Shown: in pieces, positions 26,125 through 33,663 of the stretch
Layout of the letters: each line of letters begins with the position of its first letter
How positions within the stretch are numbered: position 1 is the first letter of the stretch
The notes under the pieces: model-generated
What the model saw: the letters and a program-made list of their open reading frames with translations, nothing else
What the model was told of the DNA's origin: nothing
Databases searched by the model: none
Source of the DNA: Alphaproteobacteria bacterium
Lineage (GTDB): Bacteria > Pseudomonadota > Alphaproteobacteria > Rhodobacterales > Rhodobacteraceae
DNA length: 39,513 bases
NCBI GenBank assembly: GCA_030148665.1
Contig: JASBSZ010000003.1
Span: 1 to 39,513, forward strand
Reading direction: 5' to 3'
Position numbers and translations under genes: made by a program

Positions 26125-28604
26125 CACGCAACCTCCGCCTTGGGTTTGAACCGACGCAGTCTCAGCGCGTTGGACACGACAAAGACCGACGAGATCCCCA
26201 TTGCGCCCGCCGCGATGGCGGGTGACAGCAGCAGCCCGAAGAAGGGATACAGCACACCGGCAGCGACCGGGATCAGGATCACGTTGTAGCCAAAGGCCCA
26301 GAACAGGTTCTGCTTGATGTTGCGCATCACCGAGCGCGACAGGTCAACCGCACGCGCCGCACCCGTCAGGTCGCCCGACATCAGCACGACATCGGCGCTT
26401 TCGATGGCCACATCGGTACCGGTGCCGATGGCGATACCGACATCGGCGGTCGCCAGCGCGGGTGCGTCGTTGATGCCGTCACCGACAAAGGCCAGCTTGC
26501 CGTACTGCTCGCGCAGGGCCTCCAGTTCGGCCACCTTGCCGTCGGGCAGGATTTCGGCGGCAACGTCGTCGATCCCCAGGCTACGGGCAACGGCCTCGGC
26601 CGTCTTGCGGTTGTCGCCGGTCAGCATGGCAACCTTCAGCCCCATTTCGTGGAAGGCCTTGATCGCCGCAGGGGTGGTTTCCTTGATCTTGTCGGAAACC
26701 GCCAGCACGGCGGCCAGCTGGCCGTCGATGGCGACAAAGAGCGGGGTCTTGCCCTCGGTCGCCAGCGCCTCGGCCTTGGCCTTGAGCGGGGTGATGTCGG
26801 CGCCGAGTTTCTCCATGTAGCGGTCGGCACCGGCGGCATAGACCTTGCCGTCAACCCTGGCGCTGACGCCAAAGCCGGGTTCGGCCCCGAATTCGACAAC
26901 ATCGGGCAGTTTCAGGCCCCTCTCGTTGGCGGCGGCGACGATGGCGCTGGCGATCGGGTGTTCCGAGTGGTTTTCCAGCGCCGCGATACCCGCCAGCACC
27001 TCGTCGGCGTCAAGTCCGCCGGTCACCTCGAAATCCGAAAGCTCGGGACGACCCTCGGTCAGGGTGCCGGTCTTGTCGAGCGCGATCACGCGCACATCCG
27101 AAAGCGTCTGCAATGCGTCGCCCTTGCGGAACAGAACCCCCATCTCGGCGCCGCGTCCGGTACCCACCATGATCGATGTCGGCGTGGCCAGGCCCATGGC
27201 GCAGGGGCAGGCGATGATCAGAACGGCGACACCGGCAACCAGCGCATAGGCAATGTTCGGACCGAAGATCAGCCAGACCGCGACCGTCAGCGCGGCAATG
27301 CCCAGCACGACCGGGACAAAGCGCAGGGTGATCTTGTCAACCATCGCCTGGATCGGCAGCTTGGCGCCCTGGGCCTCTTCGACCATGCGGATGATCTGGG
27401 CCAGGACGGTATCGGCACCAACCCGCGTGGCCCGGTATTTCAGCGCGCCAGTCTTGTTGATGGTCCCGCCGGTCACCTCGTCGCCGGGGCCCTTTTCGAC
27501 GGGCATCGGCTCGCCTGTGATCATGGATTCGTCGATATACGAGGTCCCCTCGGCCACCTCGCCGTCAACGGCAACGCGCTCGCCGGGGCGCAGGTGGATC
27601 AGATCGCCCACGCGGATGTCGGACAGGTCCAGCTCCATGATCTGGCCGTTACGCTCGACACGGGCCGATTTCGGCCGCAGCCCCACGAGGTGGCGGATGG
27701 CCGCCCCGGTCTGGCCCTTGGCGCGGGCTTCCAGCCAGCGACCAAGCAGGATCAGGGTGACGATGGCGGCGGCGGCCTCGTAATAGACACCGCGCGAATC
27801 CTCGGGAATGAGCGAGGGCGCGAACAGCACCACGGTCGAGTATATCCAGGCCGCCGAGGTGCCCAGCGCCACCAGCGAGTTCATGTCGGGTTCACCCTGG
27901 AACAGCGCCGGGAAACCCTTTCTCAGAAAGATGCGGCCGGGCCATGCCATCACGATGGTGGTCAGCACGAACTGAATCGTCCAGGCCGTCCACAGGCCGA
28001 TGCTGTTTTCGAGGAACTCCTTGAAACCGGGGACGAAATGCTCGCCCATCGCCAGCGTGATCACGGGGACCGAGATGATCGCGGCCCAGATGGTGCGCCG
28101 GCGCATGGTGACAATTTCATCGGCACGGCGTTCATCGCGCCGGGCGGCATCGTCGGACGACTTGATCGACGCCTCATAGCCCGCCTTGGCCACGACATCC
28201 AGCATCGCCTGCGGCGTGATCAACCCGCTGGCATAGACGACATGCGCCGTCTCGTTGGCCAGGTTGACGGTGGCCGAGATCACGCCGTCGGCCTGGGCCA
28301 GGGCGCGTTCGACCCGGCCCACGCACGAGGCGCAGGTCATGCCCTGGATGGTCAGCGTGACCTCCTCTTCGGCGGTTTCATAGCCGGCCTCCTTGATCGC
28401 CTCGGTGATCACGGCGGGCGTGGTGTCGTCGGTGAAATCGACATCCAGCGTTTCGGTCGCAAGGTTGACCGAGGCGTTCGTCACCCCGGGCACGGCCGAG
28501 ACCGCCCTTTGCACCCGCCCCACGCATGAGGCGCATGTCATCCCCTCAACCCTGATGCGCGCATGCCTTGTTGCCGCATCCTGTGTCGTCTTGTCCAAAG
28601 CCAT
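26124..28604 (-). CDS. copA: Cu(I)-exporting P1B-type ATPase CopA
   Basis: An 826-residue copper pump. Two N-terminal HMA domains carry GMTCASC (Cys24/27 and Cys91/94). Then come eight membrane helices with the transport motif CPC (467-469), the phosphorylated Asp511 in DKTGTLTEGRPE, TGE in MITGEP, the nucleotide-domain HP (SEHPIA) and GDGINDAP. It exports cytosolic Cu(I) to the periplasm. AGGA precedes ATG 28604. It forms an operon with cueR and is divergent from paaA. Confidence 0.96.
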   Translation of the reverse strand: MALDKTTQDAATRHARIRVEGMTCASCVGRVQRAVSAVPGVTNASVNLATETLDVDFTDDTTPAVITEAIKEAGYETAEEEVTLTIQGMTCASCVGRVERALAQADGVISATVNLANETAHVVYASGLITPQAMLDVVAKAGYEASIKSSDDAARRDERRADEIVTMRRRTIWAAIISVPVITLAMGEHFVPGFKEFLENSIGLWTAWTIQFVLTTIVMAWPGRIFLRKGFPALFQGEPDMNSLVALGTSAAWIYSTVVLFAPSLIPEDSRGVYYEAAAAIVTLILLGRWLEARAKGQTGAAIRHLVGLRPKSARVERNGQIMELDLSDIRVGDLIHLRPGERVAVDGEVAEGTSYIDESMITGEPMPVEKGPGDEVTGGTINKTGALKYRATRVGADTVLAQIIRMVEEAQGAKLPIQAMVDKITLRFVPVVLGIAALTVAVWLIFGPNIAYALVAGVAVLIIACPCAMGLATPTSIMVGTGRGAEMGVLFRKGDALQTLSDVRVIALDKTGTLTEGRPELSDFEVTGGLDADEVLAGIAALENHSEHPIASAIVAAANERGLKLPDVVEFGAEPGFGVSARVDGKVYAAGADRYMEKLGADITPLKAKAEALATEGKTPLFVAIDGQLAAVLAVSDKIKETTPAAIKAFHEMGLKVAMLTGDNRKTAEAVARSLGIDDVAAEILPDGKVAELEALREQYGKLAFVGDGINDAPALATADVGIAIGTGTDVAIESADVVLMSGDLTGAARAVDLSRSVMRNIKQNLFWAFGYNVILIPVAAGVLYPFFGLLLSPAIAAGAMGISSVFVVSNALRLRRFKPKAEVA

Positions 28605-28637
28605 CGGATTCGTCCTGTATTCGTTGATATTGGGGCG

Positions 28638-28668
28638 GAGGTAGGGCTTCCCGGAGCTGGAAGGTCAA
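28638..28668 (-). promoter_or_regulatory. CueR-type promoter of copA
   Basis: Minus strand: -35 TTGACC (28668-28663), a 19-bp spacer and -10 TACCTC (28643-28638). The over-long spacer holds a dyad CTTCC...GGAAG. This is the layout MerR-family activators untwist; the CTTCC/GGAAG arms match known CueR operators. Confidence 0.75.
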
Positions 28669-28703
28669 GAGACTGGAAGGTTTATTTTCCGATTTTTTCA
28701 AAG

Positions 28704-28720
28704 ATTCCCGTGACGGGAAT
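28704..28720. promoter_or_regulatory. 17-bp palindrome in copA-paaA divergent region
   Basis: ATTCCCG-TGA-CGGGAAT, perfect. Nearby lies AATCCG (28724-28729) facing CGGATT (28740-28745). Both arms contain GATTC/GAATC cores similar to PaaX boxes, so they may be operators for the paa operon; this is unproven. Confidence 0.4.
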
Positions 28721-28800
28721 GGTAATCCGTTGTTTTTACCGGATTCTTTTTCGCAAGTTACTATTCACGCATTTTTTCCATCGCGGCGGTAACATTTCAC

Positions 28801-28829
28801 TTGCAACGAATCGGCGGGCCTCGTATTCC
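28801..28829 (+). promoter_or_regulatory. Putative paaA promoter with operator-like spacer
   Basis: TTGCAA (28801-28806), 17-bp spacer, TATTCC (28824-28829). The spacer starts CGAATCGG, the reverse complement of a GATTCG core as in the PaaX consensus, so repression by PaaX at this site is plausible. Confidence 0.55.
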
Positions 28830-28873
28830 TGACCGTGCGGTCGGCGAATGAACCGCCCCTCAGGAGACAGCAC

Positions 28874-29866
28874 ATGTATGCACAGATGGTGAAAACCGCG
28901 CGTGTCGGTGTGAAACCGCGCGACGAGATGACCGAACAGGAACGCGCCTTTCAGGATCGTGTGGACGCCAATGAAAAGATCGAGCCCAAGGACTGGATGC
29001 CCGACGACTATCGCCGCACATTGATCCGCCAGATCGGCCAGCACGCCCATTCCGAGGTTGTCGGCCAACTGCCCGAGGGCAACTGGATCACCCGCGCGCC
29101 CACGCTGGAACGCAAGGCGATCCTGCTGGCCAAGGTGCAGGACGAGGCGGGCCGCGGCCTTTACCTGTACAGCGCCGCTGAAACACTGGGCGTCAGCCGG
29201 GACGAGCTGATCGAGCTCTTGCATCAGGGCCGGATGAAATATTCGTCGATCTTCAACTACCCGACCCTGACCTGGGCCGATGTGGGGGCGATCGGCTGGC
29301 TGGTGGATGGCGCCGCGATCATGAATCAGGTGCATCTGCAACGCACGTCTTACGGCCCCTATGCCCGCGCCATGGTGCGCATCTGCAAGGAGGAAAGTTT
29401 CCACCAGCGTCAGGGCTATGACATCATGATGAAGATGGCCTTCGGCACTCCCGAACAAAAGGCCATGGCGCAGGATGCGCTCAACCGCTTCTGGTATCCG
29501 TCGCTGATGATGTTCGGCCCGCCCGATCAGGATTCGGTGCATACGGCGCAAAGCATGGCCTGGAAGATCAAGGTCGCCACCAATGACGAGCTGCGCCAGA
29601 AATTCGTCGATCAGACCGTGCCCCAGATCGAATATCTGGGCCTGACCTGCCCCGACCCCGATATCCGCCTGAACGAGGAAACCGGGCATTATGATTTCAC
29701 CCCCCCGGACTGGAGCGAATTCTTTGCCGTGCTCAAGGGCAACGGCCCCTGCAACAAGGACCGTATGAAGGCCCGCATCACCGCCTGGGAAGATGGCGCC
29801 TGGGTGCGCGAGGGAATGCTGGCACACGCCCGCAAGAAAGCCGCCGCCACTGCCGCGGCCGAATAG
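28874..29866 (+). CDS. paaA: 1,2-phenylacetyl-CoA epoxidase, catalytic subunit PaaA
   Basis: The 330-residue ferritin-like di-iron oxygenase epoxidises the ring of phenylacetyl-CoA. Iron-ligand regions are visible in [18 protein letters not shown] and [33 protein letters not shown] is family-specific. AGGAGACAGC precedes ATG 28874; 13 further in-frame codons upstream overlap the promoter side and lack support. It heads paaABCDE-paaX, but unlike usual paa operons it is followed by a 253-bp non-coding stretch before paaB. Confidence 0.96.
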   Translation: MYAQMVKTARVGVKPRDEMTEQERAFQDRVDANEKIEPKDWMPDDYRRTLIRQIGQHAHSEVVGQLPEGNWITRAPTLERKAILLAKVQDEAGRGLYLYSAAETLGVSRDELIELLHQGRMKYSSIFNYPTLTWADVGAIGWLVDGAAIMNQVHLQRTSYGPYARAMVRICKEESFHQRQGYDIMMKMAFGTPEQKAMAQDALNRFWYPSLMMFGPPDQDSVHTAQSMAWKIKVATNDELRQKFVDQTVPQIEYLGLTCPDPDIRLNEETGHYDFTPPDWSEFFAVLKGNGPCNKDRMKARITAWEDGAWVREGMLAHARKKAAATAAAE

Positions 29867-29950
29867 AACGCAATCCGATGGAGCCCCACCCAACGGCAGG
29901 TTCGCGCCAGGCCCCGAGGGTGGGCGCCGCGAAAGCAGGCAAAAGGCCCG

Positions 29951-29976
29951 ATCAGGATGCGACCTTGCATCCTGAT
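29951..29976 (+). repeat. Perfect hairpin in paaA-paaB gap
   Basis: ATCAGGATGC (29951-29960), loop GACCTT, GCATCCTGAT (29967-29976): ten perfect base pairs. There is no U-tract, so it is not a simple terminator. Confidence 0.7.
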
Positions 29977-29991
29977 GAAACGGCAAGGCAA

Positions 29992-30047
29992 TTCGCGCCC
30001 GCCCTGGGGGGCGGGGCCGGGCGCGAACCGGACCGCAAGCGGCCCGG
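29992..30047 (+). repeat. Structured intergenic repeat, copy 2, with full left arm
   Basis: TTCGCGCCCG (29992-30001) pairs perfectly with CGGGCGCGAA (30018-30027) around a G-rich loop. Directly after it CCGGACCG, loop CAAG, CGGCCCGG (30028-30047) forms a second stem with one A-C mismatch. Bases 30003-30042 match 140-179 at 38 of 40 positions. A looser relative with TTCGCG/CGCGAA arms lies at 29901-29933. Confidence 0.75.
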
Positions 30048-30119
30048 ATGAATGAAAAGAGATTCAGCGCCGCAAAGCCCGGCTTCAGGCGGCCCATTGA
30101 TGAGAAAGAGGAGAAACAG

Positions 30120-30404
30120 ATGTCAAGCGAATGGCCCCTTTGGGAGGTTTTCATCCGCGGCCAGCACGGCCTGTCGCACCGTCATGTGGGCAGCCTGCAC
30201 GCGCCTGACGCGGAATGCGCGCTGCGCAACGCCCGCGACGTCTATACACGGCGCAACGAGGGCGTCAGCATCTGGGTGGTCGAGGCCGCCCATATCACGG
30301 CGTCAAGCCCGTCCGACAAGGGCCCGCTGTTCGAGCCCTCGGAATCCAAGGTCTATCGCCACCCGTCATTCTATGACATCCCCGACGACGCGGGGGCCAT
30401 GTGA
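30120..30404 (+). CDS. paaB: 1,2-phenylacetyl-CoA epoxidase subunit PaaB
   Basis: A 94-residue subunit recognised by WPLWEVFIRGQHGLSHRHVG and LRNARDVYTRRNEGVSIWVV, diagnostic of PaaB. It bridges PaaAC heterodimers in the epoxidase complex. AAGAGGAGAAAC precedes ATG 30120. A frame runs 24 codons further upstream, into the structured gap, but has no ribosome site. It overlaps paaC by one base (TGATG). Confidence 0.95.
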   Translation: MSSEWPLWEVFIRGQHGLSHRHVGSLHAPDAECALRNARDVYTRRNEGVSIWVVEAAHITASSPSDKGPLFEPSESKVYRHPSFYDIPDDAGAM

Positions 30405-31180
30405 TGACAGGGAATGTGATGGCGGTCGAGTGCAACACCCTGTTCAATTGGCTGCTGCGGCTGGGCGACAACACGCTGGTGCTGTCGCATCGGGTCAGCC
30501 AGTGGTGCGGCCACGCGCCGGTGCTGGAAGAGGATATCGCGCTGGCCAACACCGCGCTTGACCTGATCGGACAGACGCAGATGTGGCTGAACCTCGCGGG
30601 CGAGGTCGAGGGCAAGGGCCGCGATGCCGACACGCTGGCCTATCTGCGCGACGCCTGGGATTTTCGCAACCTTCTGCTGGTCGAGCGCCCCAATGGCGAT
30701 TTCGGCCATACCATGATGCGGCAATTCCTTTTCGACGCCTGGCAGAACGTGCTGCTGAACAGGCTGAAGGATTCCACCGACCCGCGCGTCGCCGACATCG
30801 CCGAAAAGGCCGCGAAAGAGGCAGCCTATCACCTGGAACGTTCGCGCGGCACGGTCATTGCCCTTGGCGACGGCACCGAGGAAAGCCATGCCCGCATGCA
30901 GGCGGCGCTGGATGCGTTGTGGGATTATGTGGGCGAGATGTTCCTCGACGATCAGGTTGACCGGGCGATTGCCGATGCCGGCGTCGGCCCCCTGCCCTCG
31001 AACTTGCGCGACGAATGGGATGGCATCGTGGGCGCAGCACTGAACGAGGCAACGCTGACACGCCCCGACAGCGATTTCGCCCAGACCGGCGGCAAGACCG
31101 GCCGTCATACCGAGGACCTGGGCTATATCCTGGCGGAAATGCAGTTCCTGCAGCGCGCCTATCCGGGGGCGACATGGTAA
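30404..31180 (+). CDS. paaC: 1,2-phenylacetyl-CoA epoxidase structural subunit PaaC
   Basis: The 258-residue ferritin-like protein pairs with PaaA but has no functional di-iron site in known homologues. Family stretches: NWLLRLGDNTLVLSHRVSQW, APVLEEDIALANTALDLIGQ and EDLGYILAEMQFLQRAYPG. Starts at GTG 30401, ATG 30404 and ATG 30419 are in frame; I prefer 30404 for its TGATG coupling with paaB, while 30419 has AGGGA 8 nt upstream and is a real alternative. It overlaps paaD by 7 nt. Confidence 0.95.
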   Translation: MTGNVMAVECNTLFNWLLRLGDNTLVLSHRVSQWCGHAPVLEEDIALANTALDLIGQTQMWLNLAGEVEGKGRDADTLAYLRDAWDFRNLLLVERPNGDFGHTMMRQFLFDAWQNVLLNRLKDSTDPRVADIAEKAAKEAAYHLERSRGTVIALGDGTEESHARMQAALDALWDYVGEMFLDDQVDRAIADAGVGPLPSNLRDEWDGIVGAALNEATLTRPDSDFAQTGGKTGRHTEDLGYILAEMQFLQRAYPGATW

Positions 31181-31686
31181 GCAACGCAGCCCCCTCACCC
31201 GCGCCGGCTGGCGAGGATCGGACGCGCGCCCTGCTGACGCCCGACCGTATCTGGCAGCTGCTCGATACCGTGCCCGACCCGGAAATTCCGGTGATCTCGC
31301 TGGTCGATCTGGGCATCATCCGCGCGGTTGACCTTGATGGCGACAAGGTGGTGGTCACCGTCACCCCCACCTATTCGGGCTGCCCCGCAACGCGTGTTAT
31401 CAACGAGGACATCCTTGCCTGCCTGCACGCAAACGGCATCGAAAACGCCCGCGTCAACACCCGGCTTTCGCCTGCCTGGACAACCGACTGGATCAGCGAA
31501 AAGGGCCGCGCCGCGCTGCTGGAATATGGCATCGCGCCCCCCCAGCCCAAGGGCATCCCCGAGGCCTGCCCCCGCTGCGGCGGCCATTCGCTGGAGGTGG
31601 TCGCGCAATTCGGCTCGACCCCGTGCAAGGCGCTGTGGCGGTGCAATGACTGCCTTGAACCCTTTGACTATTTCAAATGTATCTGA
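31174..31686 (+). CDS. paaD: 1,2-phenylacetyl-CoA epoxidase maturation subunit PaaD
   Basis: This 170-residue MIP18/DUF59 protein supports Fe-S or di-iron maturation of the epoxidase. The DUF59 core includes VPDPEIPVISLVDLGIIR and TYSGCPATRVI (with its Cys). The C-terminus has the PaaD-specific zinc-ribbon-like pairs CPRCGG and CNDC, ending FDYFKCI. The ATG at 31174 lies inside paaC, giving translational coupling. A longer in-frame opening back to 31015 lies within paaC and is not credible. Confidence 0.94.
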   Translation: MVSNAAPSPAPAGEDRTRALLTPDRIWQLLDTVPDPEIPVISLVDLGIIRAVDLDGDKVVVTVTPTYSGCPATRVINEDILACLHANGIENARVNTRLSPAWTTDWISEKGRAALLEYGIAPPQPKGIPEACPRCGGHSLEVVAQFGSTPCKALWRCNDCLEPFDYFKCI

Positions 31687-31696
31687 GAGGTGCCCG

Positions 31697-32773
31697 ATGG
31701 CCCGCTTCCATGACCTGACCGTCACCGATATCCAGCGCACGATCCGCGATGCGGTGGTGCTGACCCTGCAACCCACGCCCGAGGCCCGCGACAAGTTCGC
31801 CTTTACCCCCGGCCAGTATCTGACCTTCCGGCGCGATTTCGACGGCACCGAGCTGCGCCGCTGCTATTCGATCTGCACGAGCCCCTCTGAAGGCGTGCTG
31901 AAGGTCGGTATCAAGCGCGTCGATGGCGGCACCTTTTCGACCTGGGCCAATACCGAACTGAAGGTCGGCGACCGCCTGCAGGTGATGCCCCCCGAGGGGC
32001 GGTTCACCTTTACCCCCGCGCAAGAGGCCCGCAACAGCTATCTCGGCTTTGCCGGCGGCAGCGGCATCACCCCGGTGCTGTCGATCCTGAAAACGGTTCT
32101 GGAAGAGGAACCCGACAGCGATTTCACCCTGGTCTATGCCAACCGCGCGGTCAACACGATCATGTTCCGCGAGGAAATCGAGGACCTCAAGAACCGCTAT
32201 CTGGGCCGCTTTACGGTGATCCATATTCTGGAAACCGATGCGCAGGAAATCGACCTGTTCACCGGCCGCGTCGATCAGGAAAAATGCGCGCTGCTGTTCA
32301 GGCACTGGATCGACATCAAGGCGATCGATACCGCATTCATCTGCGGCCCCGAGCCGATGATGGAGCAGATCAAGGCGGCGCTGCACGACCACGGCGTTGA
32401 CGACAGCCGCATCAAGGTGGAACTGTTCCTCGGCAACCAGCCGGGGCGCGCCAAACAGCCGCCCAAACGCGCAAATGGCGTGGCCGCCGGCGCTGTGACC
32501 AAGGCCACCGTCACCATCGACGGCACCGCCCGCAGCTTCGAGATGCCGCGCGAGGGCCAAAGCCTGCTGCAGGCCGCCATCGAACATGATCTGGATGCGC
32601 CCTTTTCCTGCCAGGCCGGCGTCTGCGCCAGCTGCAAGGCGCGCGTGGTCGAGGGCGAGGTCGAGATGATCGCCAACCACGCGCTCGAGGATTACGAGGT
32701 CGAACAGGGCTATGTCTTGACCTGCCAATGCTACCCGGTATCAGATCGGGTGGTAGTGGATTACGACCAGTAG
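31697..32773 (+). CDS. paaE: 1,2-phenylacetyl-CoA epoxidase reductase subunit PaaE
   Basis: The 358-residue reductase supplies electrons from NAD(P)H to PaaA. The N-terminal ferredoxin-NADP reductase module has RRCYSICTSP (FAD) and GFAGGSGITPVLSILK (NADPH); CGPEPMM ends that module. The C-terminal plant-type [2Fe-2S] domain has Cys-x4-Cys-x2-Cys in CQAGVCASC and a last Cys in TCQC. AGAGG is 8 nt before ATG 31697, 10 bp after the paaD stop. Confidence 0.95.
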   Translation: MARFHDLTVTDIQRTIRDAVVLTLQPTPEARDKFAFTPGQYLTFRRDFDGTELRRCYSICTSPSEGVLKVGIKRVDGGTFSTWANTELKVGDRLQVMPPEGRFTFTPAQEARNSYLGFAGGSGITPVLSILKTVLEEEPDSDFTLVYANRAVNTIMFREEIEDLKNRYLGRFTVIHILETDAQEIDLFTGRVDQEKCALLFRHWIDIKAIDTAFICGPEPMMEQIKAALHDHGVDDSRIKVELFLGNQPGRAKQPPKRANGVAAGAVTKATVTIDGTARSFEMPREGQSLLQAAIEHDLDAPFSCQAGVCASCKARVVEGEVEMIANHALEDYEVEQGYVLTCQCYPVSDRVVVDYDQ

Positions 32774-32784
32774 GAGCGCCCCAT

Positions 32785-33627
32785 ATGACACAGCGGCAGG
32801 CAGAGGATGAAACCCACCCCTCGTCTGCCGAGCTGTTCACCCGCGCGGTCGCCCTGCTGACCACGCAGGGCGATCTGAGGGTCTGGTCGGTCATCATCTC
32901 GATATTCGGCGATCTTGCACTGAACCGTGACGATGTGATCACCGGCGCGCTGCTGACCCGCCTGACCACGCTGATGGGCCTGAAACCCGAGGCCGTGCGC
33001 GTGGCCCTGTTTCGCCTGCGCAGGGATGGCTGGATCACCAGCCGCAAGAGCGGACGATCCAGCGCCTATCGGCTGACCGATATGGGGTTCGGGGAAACCC
33101 AGGCCGCCCGCGCGCGCATCTATGCGCCCTCGCTGCCCGAACCTGAAAGCTGGCAATTGCTGGTCTCGCGCCCGATGGTTCAGGCCGCCCGCGCACAGGA
33201 TGAAAAAACGCTGCAGGAACAGGGTTTTCATGTTGTCGGCCCCGGCATCTATCTGGGGGCCAGCGATCTGCCCGCCGGTGACGATTTTCTGGCGATTGAC
33301 GGTCAGATCACCCGCCTGCCCGACTGGCTGCGCGTATCGATGCCCCCCGAGGGGCTGGAACAGGGCTTTGCCGATCTGTGCGCAAGGCTGCGCGACCTGA
33401 CCTCGCTGCTGGATGGCGCCCCCGCGGCGCTTGACGCGACCGAGCGTGCCACGCTGCGGGTGCTGATCGTCCACCACTGGCGCCGCCTGCTGCTGCGCCA
33501 GCCGGATCTGCCCGACCGGTTCTTTCCCGACGGCTGGCCCGGCGTGGCCTGCCGCGCCCGTGTGATGGGCCTGCTGGAGCAGCTGGATCGACCCTCGCTC
33601 GCCAGCCTTCAGGACAGCCCCGGATGA
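32785..33627 (+). CDS. paaX: Phenylacetate-responsive repressor PaaX
   Basis: A 280-residue PaaX-family regulator: N-terminal winged helix (SVIISIFGDLALNRDDVITG, then PEAVRVALFRLRRDGWI), a middle Cas2-like fold and a C-terminal domain (LRVLIVHHWRRLLLRQPDLPD). In other bacteria PaaX represses paa genes until phenylacetyl-CoA binds. AGGAG lies 9 nt before ATG 32785, 11 bp after the paaE stop, so it is in the operon and would be autoregulated through the paaA promoter. The ligase PaaK and downstream paaFGHJZ are not in the window. Confidence 0.93.
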   Translation: MTQRQAEDETHPSSAELFTRAVALLTTQGDLRVWSVIISIFGDLALNRDDVITGALLTRLTTLMGLKPEAVRVALFRLRRDGWITSRKSGRSSAYRLTDMGFGETQAARARIYAPSLPEPESWQLLVSRPMVQAARAQDEKTLQEQGFHVVGPGIYLGASDLPAGDDFLAIDGQITRLPDWLRVSMPPEGLEQGFADLCARLRDLTSLLDGAPAALDATERATLRVLIVHHWRRLLLRQPDLPDRFFPDGWPGVACRARVMGLLEQLDRPSLASLQDSPG

Positions 33628-33641
33628 ACACGGGGCGCAGG

Positions 33642-33663
33642 GCGTATTTTCACAAAGAAGAAG
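33642..33663 (+). repeat. 22-nt GCGTATTT/AAGAAGAAG element, copy 5
   Basis: Reads GCGTATTT, TCA, CAAAGAAGAAG, with the same bases as copy 2. It sits between converging paaX and the hydrolase gene; on the minus strand its TTCTTCTTTGTGA part codes the last hydrolase residues and stop. Confidence 0.75.

Noticed and set aside
26649-28529. A 626-codon open frame on the + strand inside copA
   Set aside because: Antisense shadow of copA caused by third-position G/C bias; no recognisable domain.
30048-30119. PaaB extended upstream by 24 codons
   Set aside because: These codons overlap the hairpin repeat region and the canonical PaaB start with GAGGAG is at 30120.
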